Below, piece after piece: positions 1-5,239 of a DNA stretch of 7,625 nt. Positions within the stretch are counted from its first letter, which is position 1; each line of letters starts with the position of its first letter. The position numbers and the translations under genes are program-made. Under the pieces are notes generated by a model. It saw only the letters and a program-made list of their open reading frames with translations, was not told the DNA's origin and did no database searches. Origin of the DNA: Actinomycetes bacterium (GTDB lineage: Bacteria; Actinomycetota; Acidimicrobiia; Acidimicrobiales; Microtrichaceae); NCBI GenBank assembly GCA_023423215.1, contig JAFAFZ010000084.1:1-7625 (forward strand). Reading direction: 5' to 3'.

Positions 1-211
1 AGTCCGAGGTGCGCAGCGTCGGTGCGGGACGCGCCACCGGTTCGGCGTCGTCGGGCGACCCGCCCCCGTCGGTCGAGCCGTCGGTCGAGCCGTCGGTGCC
101 CGGGGACGCCTCGGCGCCGTCGGCACGTCCGTCGCTGCCCGAGCAGGCCGCCAGCAGGCCCGCACACGTGACGGCCGCGACCACGCTCCAGAGGATCCTG
201 CGCCGCCGCAT
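1..211 (-). CDS. Putative secreted lipoprotein, N-terminal part (cut by left window edge)
   Basis: Reading the minus strand from the ATG at 211 gives 70 codons without a stop before the window ends. The protein starts with four arginines (residues 2-5), followed by a hydrophobic stretch (about 6-22) and a lipobox, Leu20-Ala21-Ala22-Cys23. This is a textbook bacterial type II signal peptide, with Cys23 the expected lipidated residue after cleavage. The mature part begins with a Gly/Ser/Asp/Thr/Pro-rich low-complexity linker (about 24-60) that includes a repeated Ser-Thr-Asp-Gly unit. Such linkers usually tether an extracytoplasmic domain to the membrane, and that domain lies outside the window. 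The start is chosen because the signal peptide begins exactly there; no strong ribosome-binding site precedes it. The gene is divergent from the acyl-CoA dehydrogenase operon, so they share an upstream region of about 160 bp. The function of the missing domain cannot be told; a substrate-binding protein is possible but unsupported. Confidence 0.75.
   Translation of the reverse strand, partial: MRRRRILWSVVAAVTCAGLLAACSGSDGRADGAEASPGTDGSTDGSTDGGGSPDDAEPVARPAPTLRTSD
68..97. repeat. 12-bp tandem repeat (2.5 copies) in lipoprotein linker
   Basis: GTCGGTCGAGCC occurs at 68-79 and again at 80-91, followed by a half copy at 92-97. On the minus strand it encodes a repeating Asp-Gly-Ser-Thr unit in the linker after the lipobox. 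The period is a multiple of three, so copy-number changes would keep the frame and alter only linker length. Confidence 0.8.
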
Positions 212-329
212 CCGGCCATCGTCGCACGCTCGGGTCCGCCGCCGGCACCACGCCGTGCCCACACGGCGCCCACGCCGTCCCCAGGAGTGCGGCGCACCGT
301 CGGCTGGGCACGGCCCGGAGCACCACCAC

Positions 330-335
330 TAGGAT
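330..335 (+). promoter_or_regulatory. Candidate -10 element for the acyl-CoA dehydrogenase operon
   Basis: TAGGAT fits the actinobacterial -10 consensus TANNNT and lies 34 bp before the ATG at 370. It overlaps the left end of the inverted repeat at 334-352, so transcription would start inside the repeat, as expected for repression by a bound regulator. No convincing -35 box is visible at the right spacing; the best is a weak TGGGCA at 305-310. The call rests on position and a short motif only. Confidence 0.35.
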
Positions 336-352
336 CTGACGGGTCGTCAGAT
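334..352. promoter_or_regulatory. Perfect inverted repeat, likely repressor operator upstream of the operon
   Basis: ATCTGACG-GGT-CGTCAGAT is a perfect 8-bp inverted repeat with a 3-bp spacer. It ends 17 bp before the start codon of the first operon gene. Size and symmetry suit a dimeric TetR-family repressor, the usual regulators of actinobacterial acyl-CoA catabolism. A second repeat of the same architecture and nearly the same bases lies at 6461-6477, upstream of the convergent CoA-transferase gene. That recurrence is the main reason to call it an operator rather than chance symmetry. It does not match the KstR or KstR2 operators as I remember them. No regulator gene for it is present in the window. 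Confidence 0.65.
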
Positions 353-360
353 AACGAGTC

Positions 361-364
361 GGAG
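361..364 (+). promoter_or_regulatory. Ribosome-binding site of acyl-CoA dehydrogenase A
   Basis: GGAG lies 5 nt before the ATG at 370 and fixes that start. The context GGAGACATC also occurs in the convergent CoA-transferase gene, at a similar distance from its operator. Confidence 0.75.
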
Positions 365-369
365 ACATC

Positions 370-1590
370 ATGGATTTCGAGTTCTCAGAGGAACAGCAGG
401 CGTTCAAGGCTGAAGTCATCGCCTTCTGCGACGAGCACGACGACATCGACATCTTCGACGTCACCCGCGAGAACATGGCCCAGATCGTGGACACCCCGAA
501 GCGGCGGGCGTTCATGAAGGAGATCGGGCACAAGGGCTGGCTCGGCATGACCTGGCCCAAGGAGTACGAGGGGCAGGAGGGCGAGGGCGTCTACGAGTAC
601 ATCCTCAACGAGGAGCTCGCCGGCCGCGGTGGCCCCCAGATCGGCAAGGGCGTCGGCATCATCGGCAAGACGATCATCGCCCACGGCTCGGACTTCCTGA
701 AGCAGGAGTTCCTGCCGAAGATCCTCGAGAACGACGTCGAGTTCGCGGTCGGCTACTCCGAGCCGAACGCCGGCTCCGACGCCGCCTCCATGCGCCTCAA
801 GGGCGTGAAGCACACCACCGAGGACGGTCGCGAGGGCTGGCTGCTGAACGGCCAGAAGACCTGGACGACCTCGGCCCACTTCGCCGAGTGGTACTGGTGC
901 GGCGTCCGCACGGACCCCGACAACAAGCACATGGGCATCACGCTGATGCTGATCCCGATGGACGACCCGGGCATCACCATCAACGGCATCTGGACCATGG
1001 GCGACGAGCGCACCAACGAGGTCTGGCTCGACAACGTCTTCGTGCCCGACGAGTACGTCGTCGGCGAGGTCAACCACGGGTTCCGCTACATCTCCCAGGC
1101 GCTCGACCTCGAGCGCTTCACGATGTTCACCTACGCCCCGATCAAGCAGCGCCTCGACCTGCTGACCGAGTACGTGCGCACGACCGAGCGCGACGGCGTG
1201 CCGCTCAAGGACGATCCGGTGGTGCGGGCCCGCATGGCGCAGCTGCACACCGACGCCGAGGTCGCCCGCGTCATGGGCCTGAAGTTCGTGGCCGAGGCCG
1301 TCAAGGTCGAGCACGCCGCGCGCGAGGGCAAGCCGTTCCAGCCGCCGACCGTCGTCGCGTCCGAGTACAAGCTGTTCGCGACCGAGCTGTCGAAGCGCCT
1401 CGCGGACGCCTCGATGGACATCGGCGGCCCGGGCACCCAGCTGCGGGTGCGCACCGAGGAGGCCCCGATGGTGGGTCGCGCCGAGTCGACCTACCGCTAC
1501 ACCGTGATCGACACGATCGGCGGCGGTGCGTCCGAGATCCAGAAGAACATCATCGCCCGGCGTGGCCTGGGCCTCCCGAAGAACTTCTGA
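370..1590 (+). CDS. Acyl-CoA dehydrogenase, subunit A (probable partner of the dehydrogenase at 4060-5202)
   Basis: A 406-residue FAD-dependent acyl-CoA dehydrogenase, predicted to oxidise an acyl-CoA to the 2,3-enoyl-CoA in the cytoplasm. The N-terminus (FEFSEEQQAF) is typical of the family. The flavin/substrate signature GYSEPNAGSD is intact at 128-137, and WTTS (165-168) matches the flavin-binding region. The canonical catalytic Glu position of medium-chain enzymes (EGTSEIQ) reads GGGASEIQ, with Gly385 in place of Glu. However, LDLER at 245-249 places Glu248 where isovaleryl-CoA dehydrogenase has its catalytic Glu254, so this subunit probably supplies the base. The usual RxQFGxPIxxFQ flavin-interface motif is missing; the region around 266-292 is divergent. 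This complements the second dehydrogenase, which keeps that motif. The pair therefore resembles the alpha2beta2 enzymes of mycobacterial steroid side-chain oxidation. First gene of a five-gene operon; the start is supported by GGAG 5 nt upstream. Substrate unknown; a branched or bulky acyl-CoA is inferred. Confidence 0.92.
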   Translation: MDFEFSEEQQAFKAEVIAFCDEHDDIDIFDVTRENMAQIVDTPKRRAFMKEIGHKGWLGMTWPKEYEGQEGEGVYEYILNEELAGRGGPQIGKGVGIIGKTIIAHGSDFLKQEFLPKILENDVEFAVGYSEPNAGSDAASMRLKGVKHTTEDGREGWLLNGQKTWTTSAHFAEWYWCGVRTDPDNKHMGITLMLIPMDDPGITINGIWTMGDERTNEVWLDNVFVPDEYVVGEVNHGFRYISQALDLERFTMFTYAPIKQRLDLLTEYVRTTERDGVPLKDDPVVRARMAQLHTDAEVARVMGLKFVAEAVKVEHAAREGKPFQPPTVVASEYKLFATELSKRLADASMDIGGPGTQLRVRTEEAPMVGRAESTYRYTVIDTIGGGASEIQKNIIARRGLGLPKNF

Positions 1591-1659
1591 GCCTCCACTG
1601 ATGGCTCTTCCCGCAAGCGCTCCTCGCGTGCGCCCGACGTGGCCTGGCCGGCGCGTCCC

Positions 1660-2829
1660 ATGACGACGACGTCCGCGCTCGACGGCATCCGCGTGCTCGA
1701 CCTGGCCTCGGTCGGGCCGGGCGCCCGCGCCTCTCGGACCCTGGCCGACTACGGCGCGCAGGTCGTGAAGGTGGGAGCGGTCCCACGTGCCGGTGCCGTG
1801 CAGCTCACGCCGCCCTACTACGCCTACTCGGGCAACCGTGGCATGCAGCGCGCCCTGTTCGACCTGAAGTCGGACGCCGGTCGTGATGCGTTCCTGCGCC
1901 TGGCCGAGCGGTCCGACGTGATCCTCGAGTCGTTCCGCCCCGGCGTGGTCGACCGGCTCGGCATCGGGTACGAGGCCGTGGCGGCCCTGAACCCCGGCAT
2001 CGTCTACTGCTCGACGTCGGGCTTCGGGCAGACCGGTCCACGCAGCGCCTGGGCGGGCCACGACATCAACTACCTGGGCGTGTCCGGGTTCCTGGACTGC
2101 ACCGGCCGCCAGGCCGATGGTCGTCCCGCGCTCCCGGGTGCGACGGTGGCCGACATCGCCGCGGGTGGCATGCAGGCGGCCATGTCGATCATGGCGGCCC
2201 TGCTGCGCCGCGAGCGCACGGGCCGGGGAGAGCTGCTCGACGTGTCCATCGCGGACGGGTCCTTCGCGCTGATGAGCCTGTACGTCGACGAGTACCTGGC
2301 GACGGGCGTCGAACCGGGCCCCGGTCACTACATCCTCACCGGTCGCTACGCCTGCTACGACGTCTACACCTGCAGCGACGGCAAGCACCTCGCCGTCGGC
2401 GCGATCGAGCCGCAGTTCTGGCGCAACCTCGTCGGGCTGCTGGGCCTGGAGCAGTACGCGGGTGCGCAGATGGACGACGACGCGCAGGACGAGATCCGCG
2501 CCGCGATGGCCGCCGTCTTCGCGACCCGCAGCCGCGACGAGTGGGTCGCGCAGCTCGGCCCTGCCGACACCTGCGTGACCGAGGTGAACACCGTGGCCGA
2601 GGCCGTGCAGGACGAGCAGTACGTCGCACGAGGCGTCGTCGCCGACGCGGTCCACGTGGACGCCGGCCCGTTCCGGCAGGCCGCCCCGGTCTGGGCGGGC
2701 ACCGACGTGCCCGACGGTCCCTACTCGATCCGCGACGGCGCGATCACCGACACCACCGAGCTGCTCGTCGACGCCGGCCTGGACCCGGCGGACGTCGAGC
2801 AGCTGGTTCAGACAGGAGCCATCGCATGA
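1660..2829 (+). CDS. Alpha-methylacyl-CoA racemase-like protein (CaiB/BaiF family)
   Basis: A 389-residue CaiB/BaiF (type III CoA-transferase fold) protein, best matched to alpha-methylacyl-CoA racemases, which interconvert 2R- and 2S-methylacyl-CoAs. GHDINYLGVSG (133-143) carries His134, VADIAAGG (163-170) carries Asp165, and AVGAIEPQFW (245-254) carries Glu250. These match His126, Asp156 and Glu241 of M. tuberculosis MCR in both motif and spacing. A racemase next to dehydrogenases makes sense because acyl-CoA dehydrogenases accept only the 2S epimer. The ATG at 1660 is preferred because the family normally begins just before LDGIRVLDL and because ATGA there overlaps the stop of a 20-codon ORF from 1601. 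An in-frame GTG at 1639 would add seven residues. Neither start has a clear Shine-Dalgarno. The gene follows subunit A after 69 bp, and its own stop forms an ATGA overlap with a mini-ORF. The alternative is an ordinary CoA transferase of the same fold. Confidence 0.85.
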   Translation: MTTTSALDGIRVLDLASVGPGARASRTLADYGAQVVKVGAVPRAGAVQLTPPYYAYSGNRGMQRALFDLKSDAGRDAFLRLAERSDVILESFRPGVVDRLGIGYEAVAALNPGIVYCSTSGFGQTGPRSAWAGHDINYLGVSGFLDCTGRQADGRPALPGATVADIAAGGMQAAMSIMAALLRRERTGRGELLDVSIADGSFALMSLYVDEYLATGVEPGPGHYILTGRYACYDVYTCSDGKHLAVGAIEPQFWRNLVGLLGLEQYAGAQMDDDAQDEIRAAMAAVFATRSRDEWVAQLGPADTCVTEVNTVAEAVQDEQYVARGVVADAVHVDAGPFRQAAPVWAGTDVPDGPYSIRDGAITDTTELLVDAGLDPADVEQLVQTGAIA

Positions 2830-2916
2830 GGGCGCACGACGGCGCGAGCGCCAGCGAGTCCGGCGTGGATGGGGTTCGGGGGCGCAGCCCCCGGGAGACA
2901 GGAGCCATCGCATGAG
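2810..2916 (+). repeat. 86-bp duplication/insertion with 21-bp direct repeats and two hairpins
   Basis: An identical 21-bp sequence containing AGGAGCCATCGCATGAG occurs at 2810-2830 and 2896-2916, 86 bp apart. The 65 bp between the copies holds two inverted repeats: GGCGC-GA-GCGCC at 2841-2852 and CGGGGGC-GCA-GCCCCCG at 2877-2893. Each direct repeat contains an AGGAG ribosome-binding site 7 nt before an ATG. The first copy holds the end of the racemase gene, and the second starts the MaoC-like gene. The simplest reading is that racemase and MaoC genes once overlapped directly as ATGA and a small REP-like or MITE-like element was inserted with duplication of the junction. The motif GGGGTTCGGGGGCGCAGCCCCC looks familiar as a dispersed repeat in high-GC actinobacteria, but that is from memory. 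The hairpin lacks a T-tract, so a strong terminator is unlikely. Confidence 0.7.
2826..2915 (+). other. 29-codon mini-ORF created by the 86-bp insertion
   Basis: The ATG at 2826 overlaps the racemase stop (ATGA) and has AGGAG 7 nt upstream. It opens a 29-codon frame ending in TGA at 2913-2915, which overlaps the next gene's ATG at 2912, again as ATGA. The peptide is rich in Gly, Ala, Ser and Arg and ends in GAIA, like the racemase, because both ends come from the same duplicated sequence. A functional peptide is unlikely. Its plausible effect is to carry ribosomes across the insert so translation of the MaoC pair stays coupled to the racemase. I list it as a translatable element, not a protein gene. 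Confidence 0.4.
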
Positions 2917-3466
2917 CGCAGATGTGACCGACCTCCCCGAGGAGGTGACCTCGAAGATCGGCGTCTCGCAGTACCCCGAGACGGCGACCTTCGACGCGGA
3001 GCACAGCTACGCGTACAACACGCTGGCGGCGACGCAGAACGGCAACCCCCTGTTCTGGGACGAGGCCGTCGCGGAGGAGCTCACCGACGGACGCATCCTG
3101 CCGCCCACCACGCTCTCGCTGTGGATGCGGCCGCACTACTGGGAGCCGGGCGCCGAGGGCGAGCAGGTCGCGCTGAAGGTCCACTTCGACCTGAAGGCGC
3201 TGTTCGGGCTGCCCGAGGCGGTCATGACCGACAACACCATCACCTTCTACGAGCCCGTGCGGGCCGGGGACCGGATCAGCAACAGCCAGATCCTGCGCTC
3301 GGTGTCCGGGCCGAAGACGACGAAGCTCGGCACCGGCCGCTTCTGGGAGATCGACGTGGAGTTCCGCAACCAGCGCGACGAGGTCGTGGGCGTCGAGTCC
3401 TACACCGGCTTCGGCTACGTCCGCAGCGGAGCCGCTGGTCAGGCGAGCGGCGGGAGCGCGTCGTGA
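2912..3466 (+). CDS. MaoC-like / FAS1-like dehydratase subunit, probably non-catalytic
   Basis: A 184-residue single-hotdog protein of the MaoC N-terminal (FAS1-like dehydratase) type. The segment NGNPLFWDEAVAEE (43-56) corresponds to the hydratase-2 motif G-D-x-N-P-[LIV]-H, but the His is Phe48 and the Asp position is not acidic, so the usual Asp/His pair is absent. VHFDLKALFGLPEAV and TFYEPVRAGDRIS match the body of the fold. The last dozen residues are a Gly/Ala/Ser tail. The next gene overlaps it as GTGA and has the catalytic pair. The two probably form a heteromeric enoyl-CoA hydratase like mycobacterial ChsH1-ChsH2, in which one MaoC subunit catalyses and the other shapes the acyl pocket. 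The start is ATG 2912, with AGGAG (2900-2904) 7 nt upstream inside the second copy of the duplication. Family call firm; the structural-partner role is inferred. Confidence 0.85.
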   Translation: MSADVTDLPEEVTSKIGVSQYPETATFDAEHSYAYNTLAATQNGNPLFWDEAVAEELTDGRILPPTTLSLWMRPHYWEPGAEGEQVALKVHFDLKALFGLPEAVMTDNTITFYEPVRAGDRISNSQILRSVSGPKTTKLGTGRFWEIDVEFRNQRDEVVGVESYTGFGYVRSGAAGQASGGSAS

Positions 3467-3969
3467 GCGCCCCCGCACCGGTGCTCGCCGGTTCCGTCTC
3501 GGTGGGCGACGCGCTGCCCACGCTCGAGGTCGAGGTCACGCCGACGACCGTCGTGCTCGGTGCGCTGGCCAGCCGCGACTGGCGACCCATGCACCACGAC
3601 TACAAGTTCGCCACCGAGCGCAACGGCGTGGCCGACATCTTCCTGAACACGCCCAACCAGGCCGCCTGGTTCGAGCGCTACGTCACCGACTGGGCCGGTC
3701 CTCGTGCCCGCCTCGGCCGCATGAAGTTTCGCATGCGCAGCTCCGTGTTCCCGGGCGACCGCATGGTGTTCGCCGCGACCGTCACGGACGTGTCGACCGA
3801 CGACGCCGGGTGCGCCTGGGTCTCGCTCGACGTCTCGCTGACCGTCGCCGCGGACGCCGAGGCCGGCACCGACGCCCGCACCGCGACCACCTGCGAGGTG
3901 CGCGTCGCGGTGCCCACCACGGCGGACGACAACCCCTGGGCACGCCGCGGCGACCAGTGGCTGCCCTGA
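3463..3969 (+). CDS. MaoC-family enoyl-CoA hydratase, catalytic subunit
   Basis: A 168-residue single-hotdog MaoC/PaaZ C-terminal-type hydratase, predicted to add water to the enoyl-CoA made by the dehydrogenase. The motif DWRPMHHD (39-46) fits the hydratase-2 signature, with Asp39 and His44 five residues apart, the spacing reported for M. tuberculosis ChsH1. FRMRSSVFPGDRMVF (about 88-102) is the usual strand-turn element of the fold. The start is GTG 3463, overlapping the preceding stop as GTGA, with GGGAG (3452-3456) 6 nt upstream. The frame stays open far upstream, but that part lies on top of the previous gene and shows no hydratase features. The tight overlap suggests equimolar production with the preceding subunit. 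Length is short for a stand-alone double-hotdog hydratase (about 280-300 residues), which supports a split two-gene enzyme. Confidence 0.88.
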   Translation: MSAPAPVLAGSVSVGDALPTLEVEVTPTTVVLGALASRDWRPMHHDYKFATERNGVADIFLNTPNQAAWFERYVTDWAGPRARLGRMKFRMRSSVFPGDRMVFAATVTDVSTDDAGCAWVSLDVSLTVAADAEAGTDARTATTCEVRVAVPTTADDNPWARRGDQWLP

Positions 3970-3987
3970 GCCGACCTGCACGACCCC

Positions 3988-4035
3988 ACCTGACCTGACC
4001 TCACCTGACCTGCCGACCCGACCCGACCCGATCTG
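3988..4035 (+). repeat. Pentanucleotide repeat tract in operon spacer
   Basis: In the 90-bp gap between the hydratase and the second dehydrogenase the sequence runs as 5-bp units: ACCTG twice, ACCTC, ACCTG twice, a lone CCG, ACCCG three times, then ATCTG. The strand is almost free of G-rich bases, so the mRNA leader is C-rich and little structured. The tract ends about 11 nt before the AGGGAG ribosome-binding site of the next gene. It looks like slipped-strand expansion; a role as a regulator target or a relative-expression spacer is possible but unproven. Confidence 0.75.
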
Positions 4036-4045
4036 ATCGTTCCCG

Positions 4046-4051
4046 AGGGAG
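4046..4051 (+). promoter_or_regulatory. Ribosome-binding site of acyl-CoA dehydrogenase B
   Basis: AGGGAG lies 8 nt before the ATG at 4060 and supports that start. It lets the gene be translated independently of the overlapping gene block upstream. Confidence 0.75.
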
Positions 4052-4059
4052 ACCGACCG

Positions 4060-5202
4060 ATGACCCTGAACCTGGACTTCACCGAAGAGCAGGACATGCT
4101 GCGCGACATGGTGCGCGGCCTGCTCGCGCAGTACGCCTCGAACGAGGCCGTGCGCGCGCTCGAGGACGACCCGGTCGGCTACTCGACCGACCTGTGGACC
4201 CAGCTCGCCGAGCTCGACCTGCTCGGTCTGCTCCTGCCCGCCGAGTACGGCGGATCCGAGATGACGATGCTCGAGGGCGTGATCGTCTACGAGGAGCTCG
4301 GCCGTTCGCTCGCCCCGACGCCGCACCTCGTCAGCTGCGTGCTCTCCGCCGGCGCGATCGTGCGGGCCGGATCGGACGCGCAGCGCTCCGAGTGGCTGCC
4401 GAAGATCGCCAGTGGCGAGGCCATCCTCACCCCGGCGTGGCTCGAGCCCGAGAACGGCTTCGGTCCGCGTGGCGTGCAGGTGCGTGCCCAGGCCTCGGGC
4501 GACGGGTTCACGATCTCGGGCACCAAGCAGCACGTGCTCTTCGCCTCCTCGGCCACCCGCCTGGTGGTGCTCGCCCGCACCGGTGACGGCGAGGGCGACG
4601 TCGACCTGTTCCTCGTCGACCCGAACGCCGCGGGCGTGACGCTCACCCAGCAGATGTCGATCAGCTCGGACACCCAGTACCGGGTCGAGCTGGACGGCGT
4701 GCAGGTCACCGAGGCCGACCGCATCGGCGGCGCCGGCACCGGCTGGGCCACCTGGGAGAAGGTCATGGAAGAGGGCATGATCCTGGCCGCCGCCCTGGCC
4801 AACGGCGGCACCGAGCACGCGCTCGACATCACCGTGCAGTACTCGAAGGACCGCGAGCAGTTCGACAAGCCGCTGGGCGCGTTCCAGGCGCTCTCGCACA
4901 ACATGGCGGACGCCAAGACGGTGCTCGACGGCGCCAAGGTGCTCTCGTACGAAGCGGCGTGGGCGCACTCGCAGGGCAAGCCGCTGGCGAGCCTGGCCCC
5001 GATGGCGAAGACCTTCGCCTGCCGCTCCTACCGGGACACGACGGCGATGGCGCAGCAGATCTTCGGCGGCGTCGGCTTCACCCTCGAGTACGAGATCCAG
5101 CTCTACTTCCGCCGCGCGAAGCAGCTCCAGATCACGTGGAACGACACTCGCCGCTGCGAGGAGCTGATCGCCGCGGCGATCCTCGACGACGACGCCGCCT
5201 GA
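4060..5202 (+). CDS. Acyl-CoA dehydrogenase, subunit B (probable partner of the dehydrogenase at 370-1590)
   Basis: A 380-residue acyl-CoA dehydrogenase-family protein with family features from the N-terminus (LDFTEEQDMLRDMVR) to the end. It has degenerated where subunit A is intact: the usual TEPxAGSD signature reads AWLEPENGFGPRG (about 126-138). The C-terminal region reads QLYFRRAKQLQITWNDTRRCEE (347-368), with no Glu at the medium-chain catalytic position. Conversely, it keeps the flavin-interface element YSKDREQFDKPLGAFQALSH (261-280) and the IFGGVGF turn (334-340), which subunit A lacks or has altered. Glu238 in VMEEGMIL roughly aligns with the isovaleryl-CoA dehydrogenase base, so a weak activity of its own cannot be excluded. 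The complementary pattern suggests an obligate A2B2 enzyme with FAD bound between unlike subunits. Last gene of the operon, ending 15 bp before a convergent gene. AGGGAG 8 nt upstream supports the start. Confidence 0.9.
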   Translation: MTLNLDFTEEQDMLRDMVRGLLAQYASNEAVRALEDDPVGYSTDLWTQLAELDLLGLLLPAEYGGSEMTMLEGVIVYEELGRSLAPTPHLVSCVLSAGAIVRAGSDAQRSEWLPKIASGEAILTPAWLEPENGFGPRGVQVRAQASGDGFTISGTKQHVLFASSATRLVVLARTGDGEGDVDLFLVDPNAAGVTLTQQMSISSDTQYRVELDGVQVTEADRIGGAGTGWATWEKVMEEGMILAAALANGGTEHALDITVQYSKDREQFDKPLGAFQALSHNMADAKTVLDGAKVLSYEAAWAHSQGKPLASLAPMAKTFACRSYRDTTAMAQQIFGGVGFTLEYEIQLYFRRAKQLQITWNDTRRCEELIAAAILDDDAA

Positions 5203-5207
5203 GGCTC

Positions 5208-5239
5208 CGGCGACGGCTCAGTTAATGACGCCGTCGCTG
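5208..5239. terminator. Candidate bidirectional terminator hairpin between convergent genes
   Basis: CGGCGACGGC (5208-5217) and GCCGTCGCTG (5230-5239) pair into a 10-bp stem with one G-T wobble around a 12-nt loop. It lies at the junction of the two converging genes and overlaps the end of the minus-strand coding region. No T-tract follows on either strand, so it would be a non-canonical actinobacterial hairpin terminator. With only 15 bp between the stop codons there is no room for a separate terminator for each gene. Confidence 0.4.

Noticed and set aside
334..352. KstR or KstR2 operator
   Set aside because: The bases do not match the AAC/GTT-type KstR core or the CAAG/CTTG-type KstR2 core as I know them, despite the steroid-like gene content.
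2877..2893. Hairpin as an intrinsic terminator inside the operon
   Set aside because: The 7-bp GC stem has no T-tract and sits directly before a gene with an intact ribosome-binding site. A repeat-element origin fits better.
385..2913. An 842-codon open frame on the minus strand
   Set aside because: It lies antisense to subunit A and the racemase, both of which show clear family motifs. Long antisense frames are a by-product of very high GC at third positions, and its Arg/Val/Ala/Gly-rich translation has no recognisable domain.
2869..3462. N-terminal extension of the catalytic MaoC protein as a longer fused protein
   Set aside because: The frame is open, but it overlays the preceding MaoC-like gene and reads Arg/Gly-rich. 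The GTG at 3463 has a good ribosome-binding site and a GTGA overlap.
3439..4968. A 509-codon open frame on the minus strand
   Set aside because: It is antisense to the catalytic MaoC gene and subunit B and translates the pentamer repeat as Gly/Ser/Arg/Val low complexity. No domain is visible.
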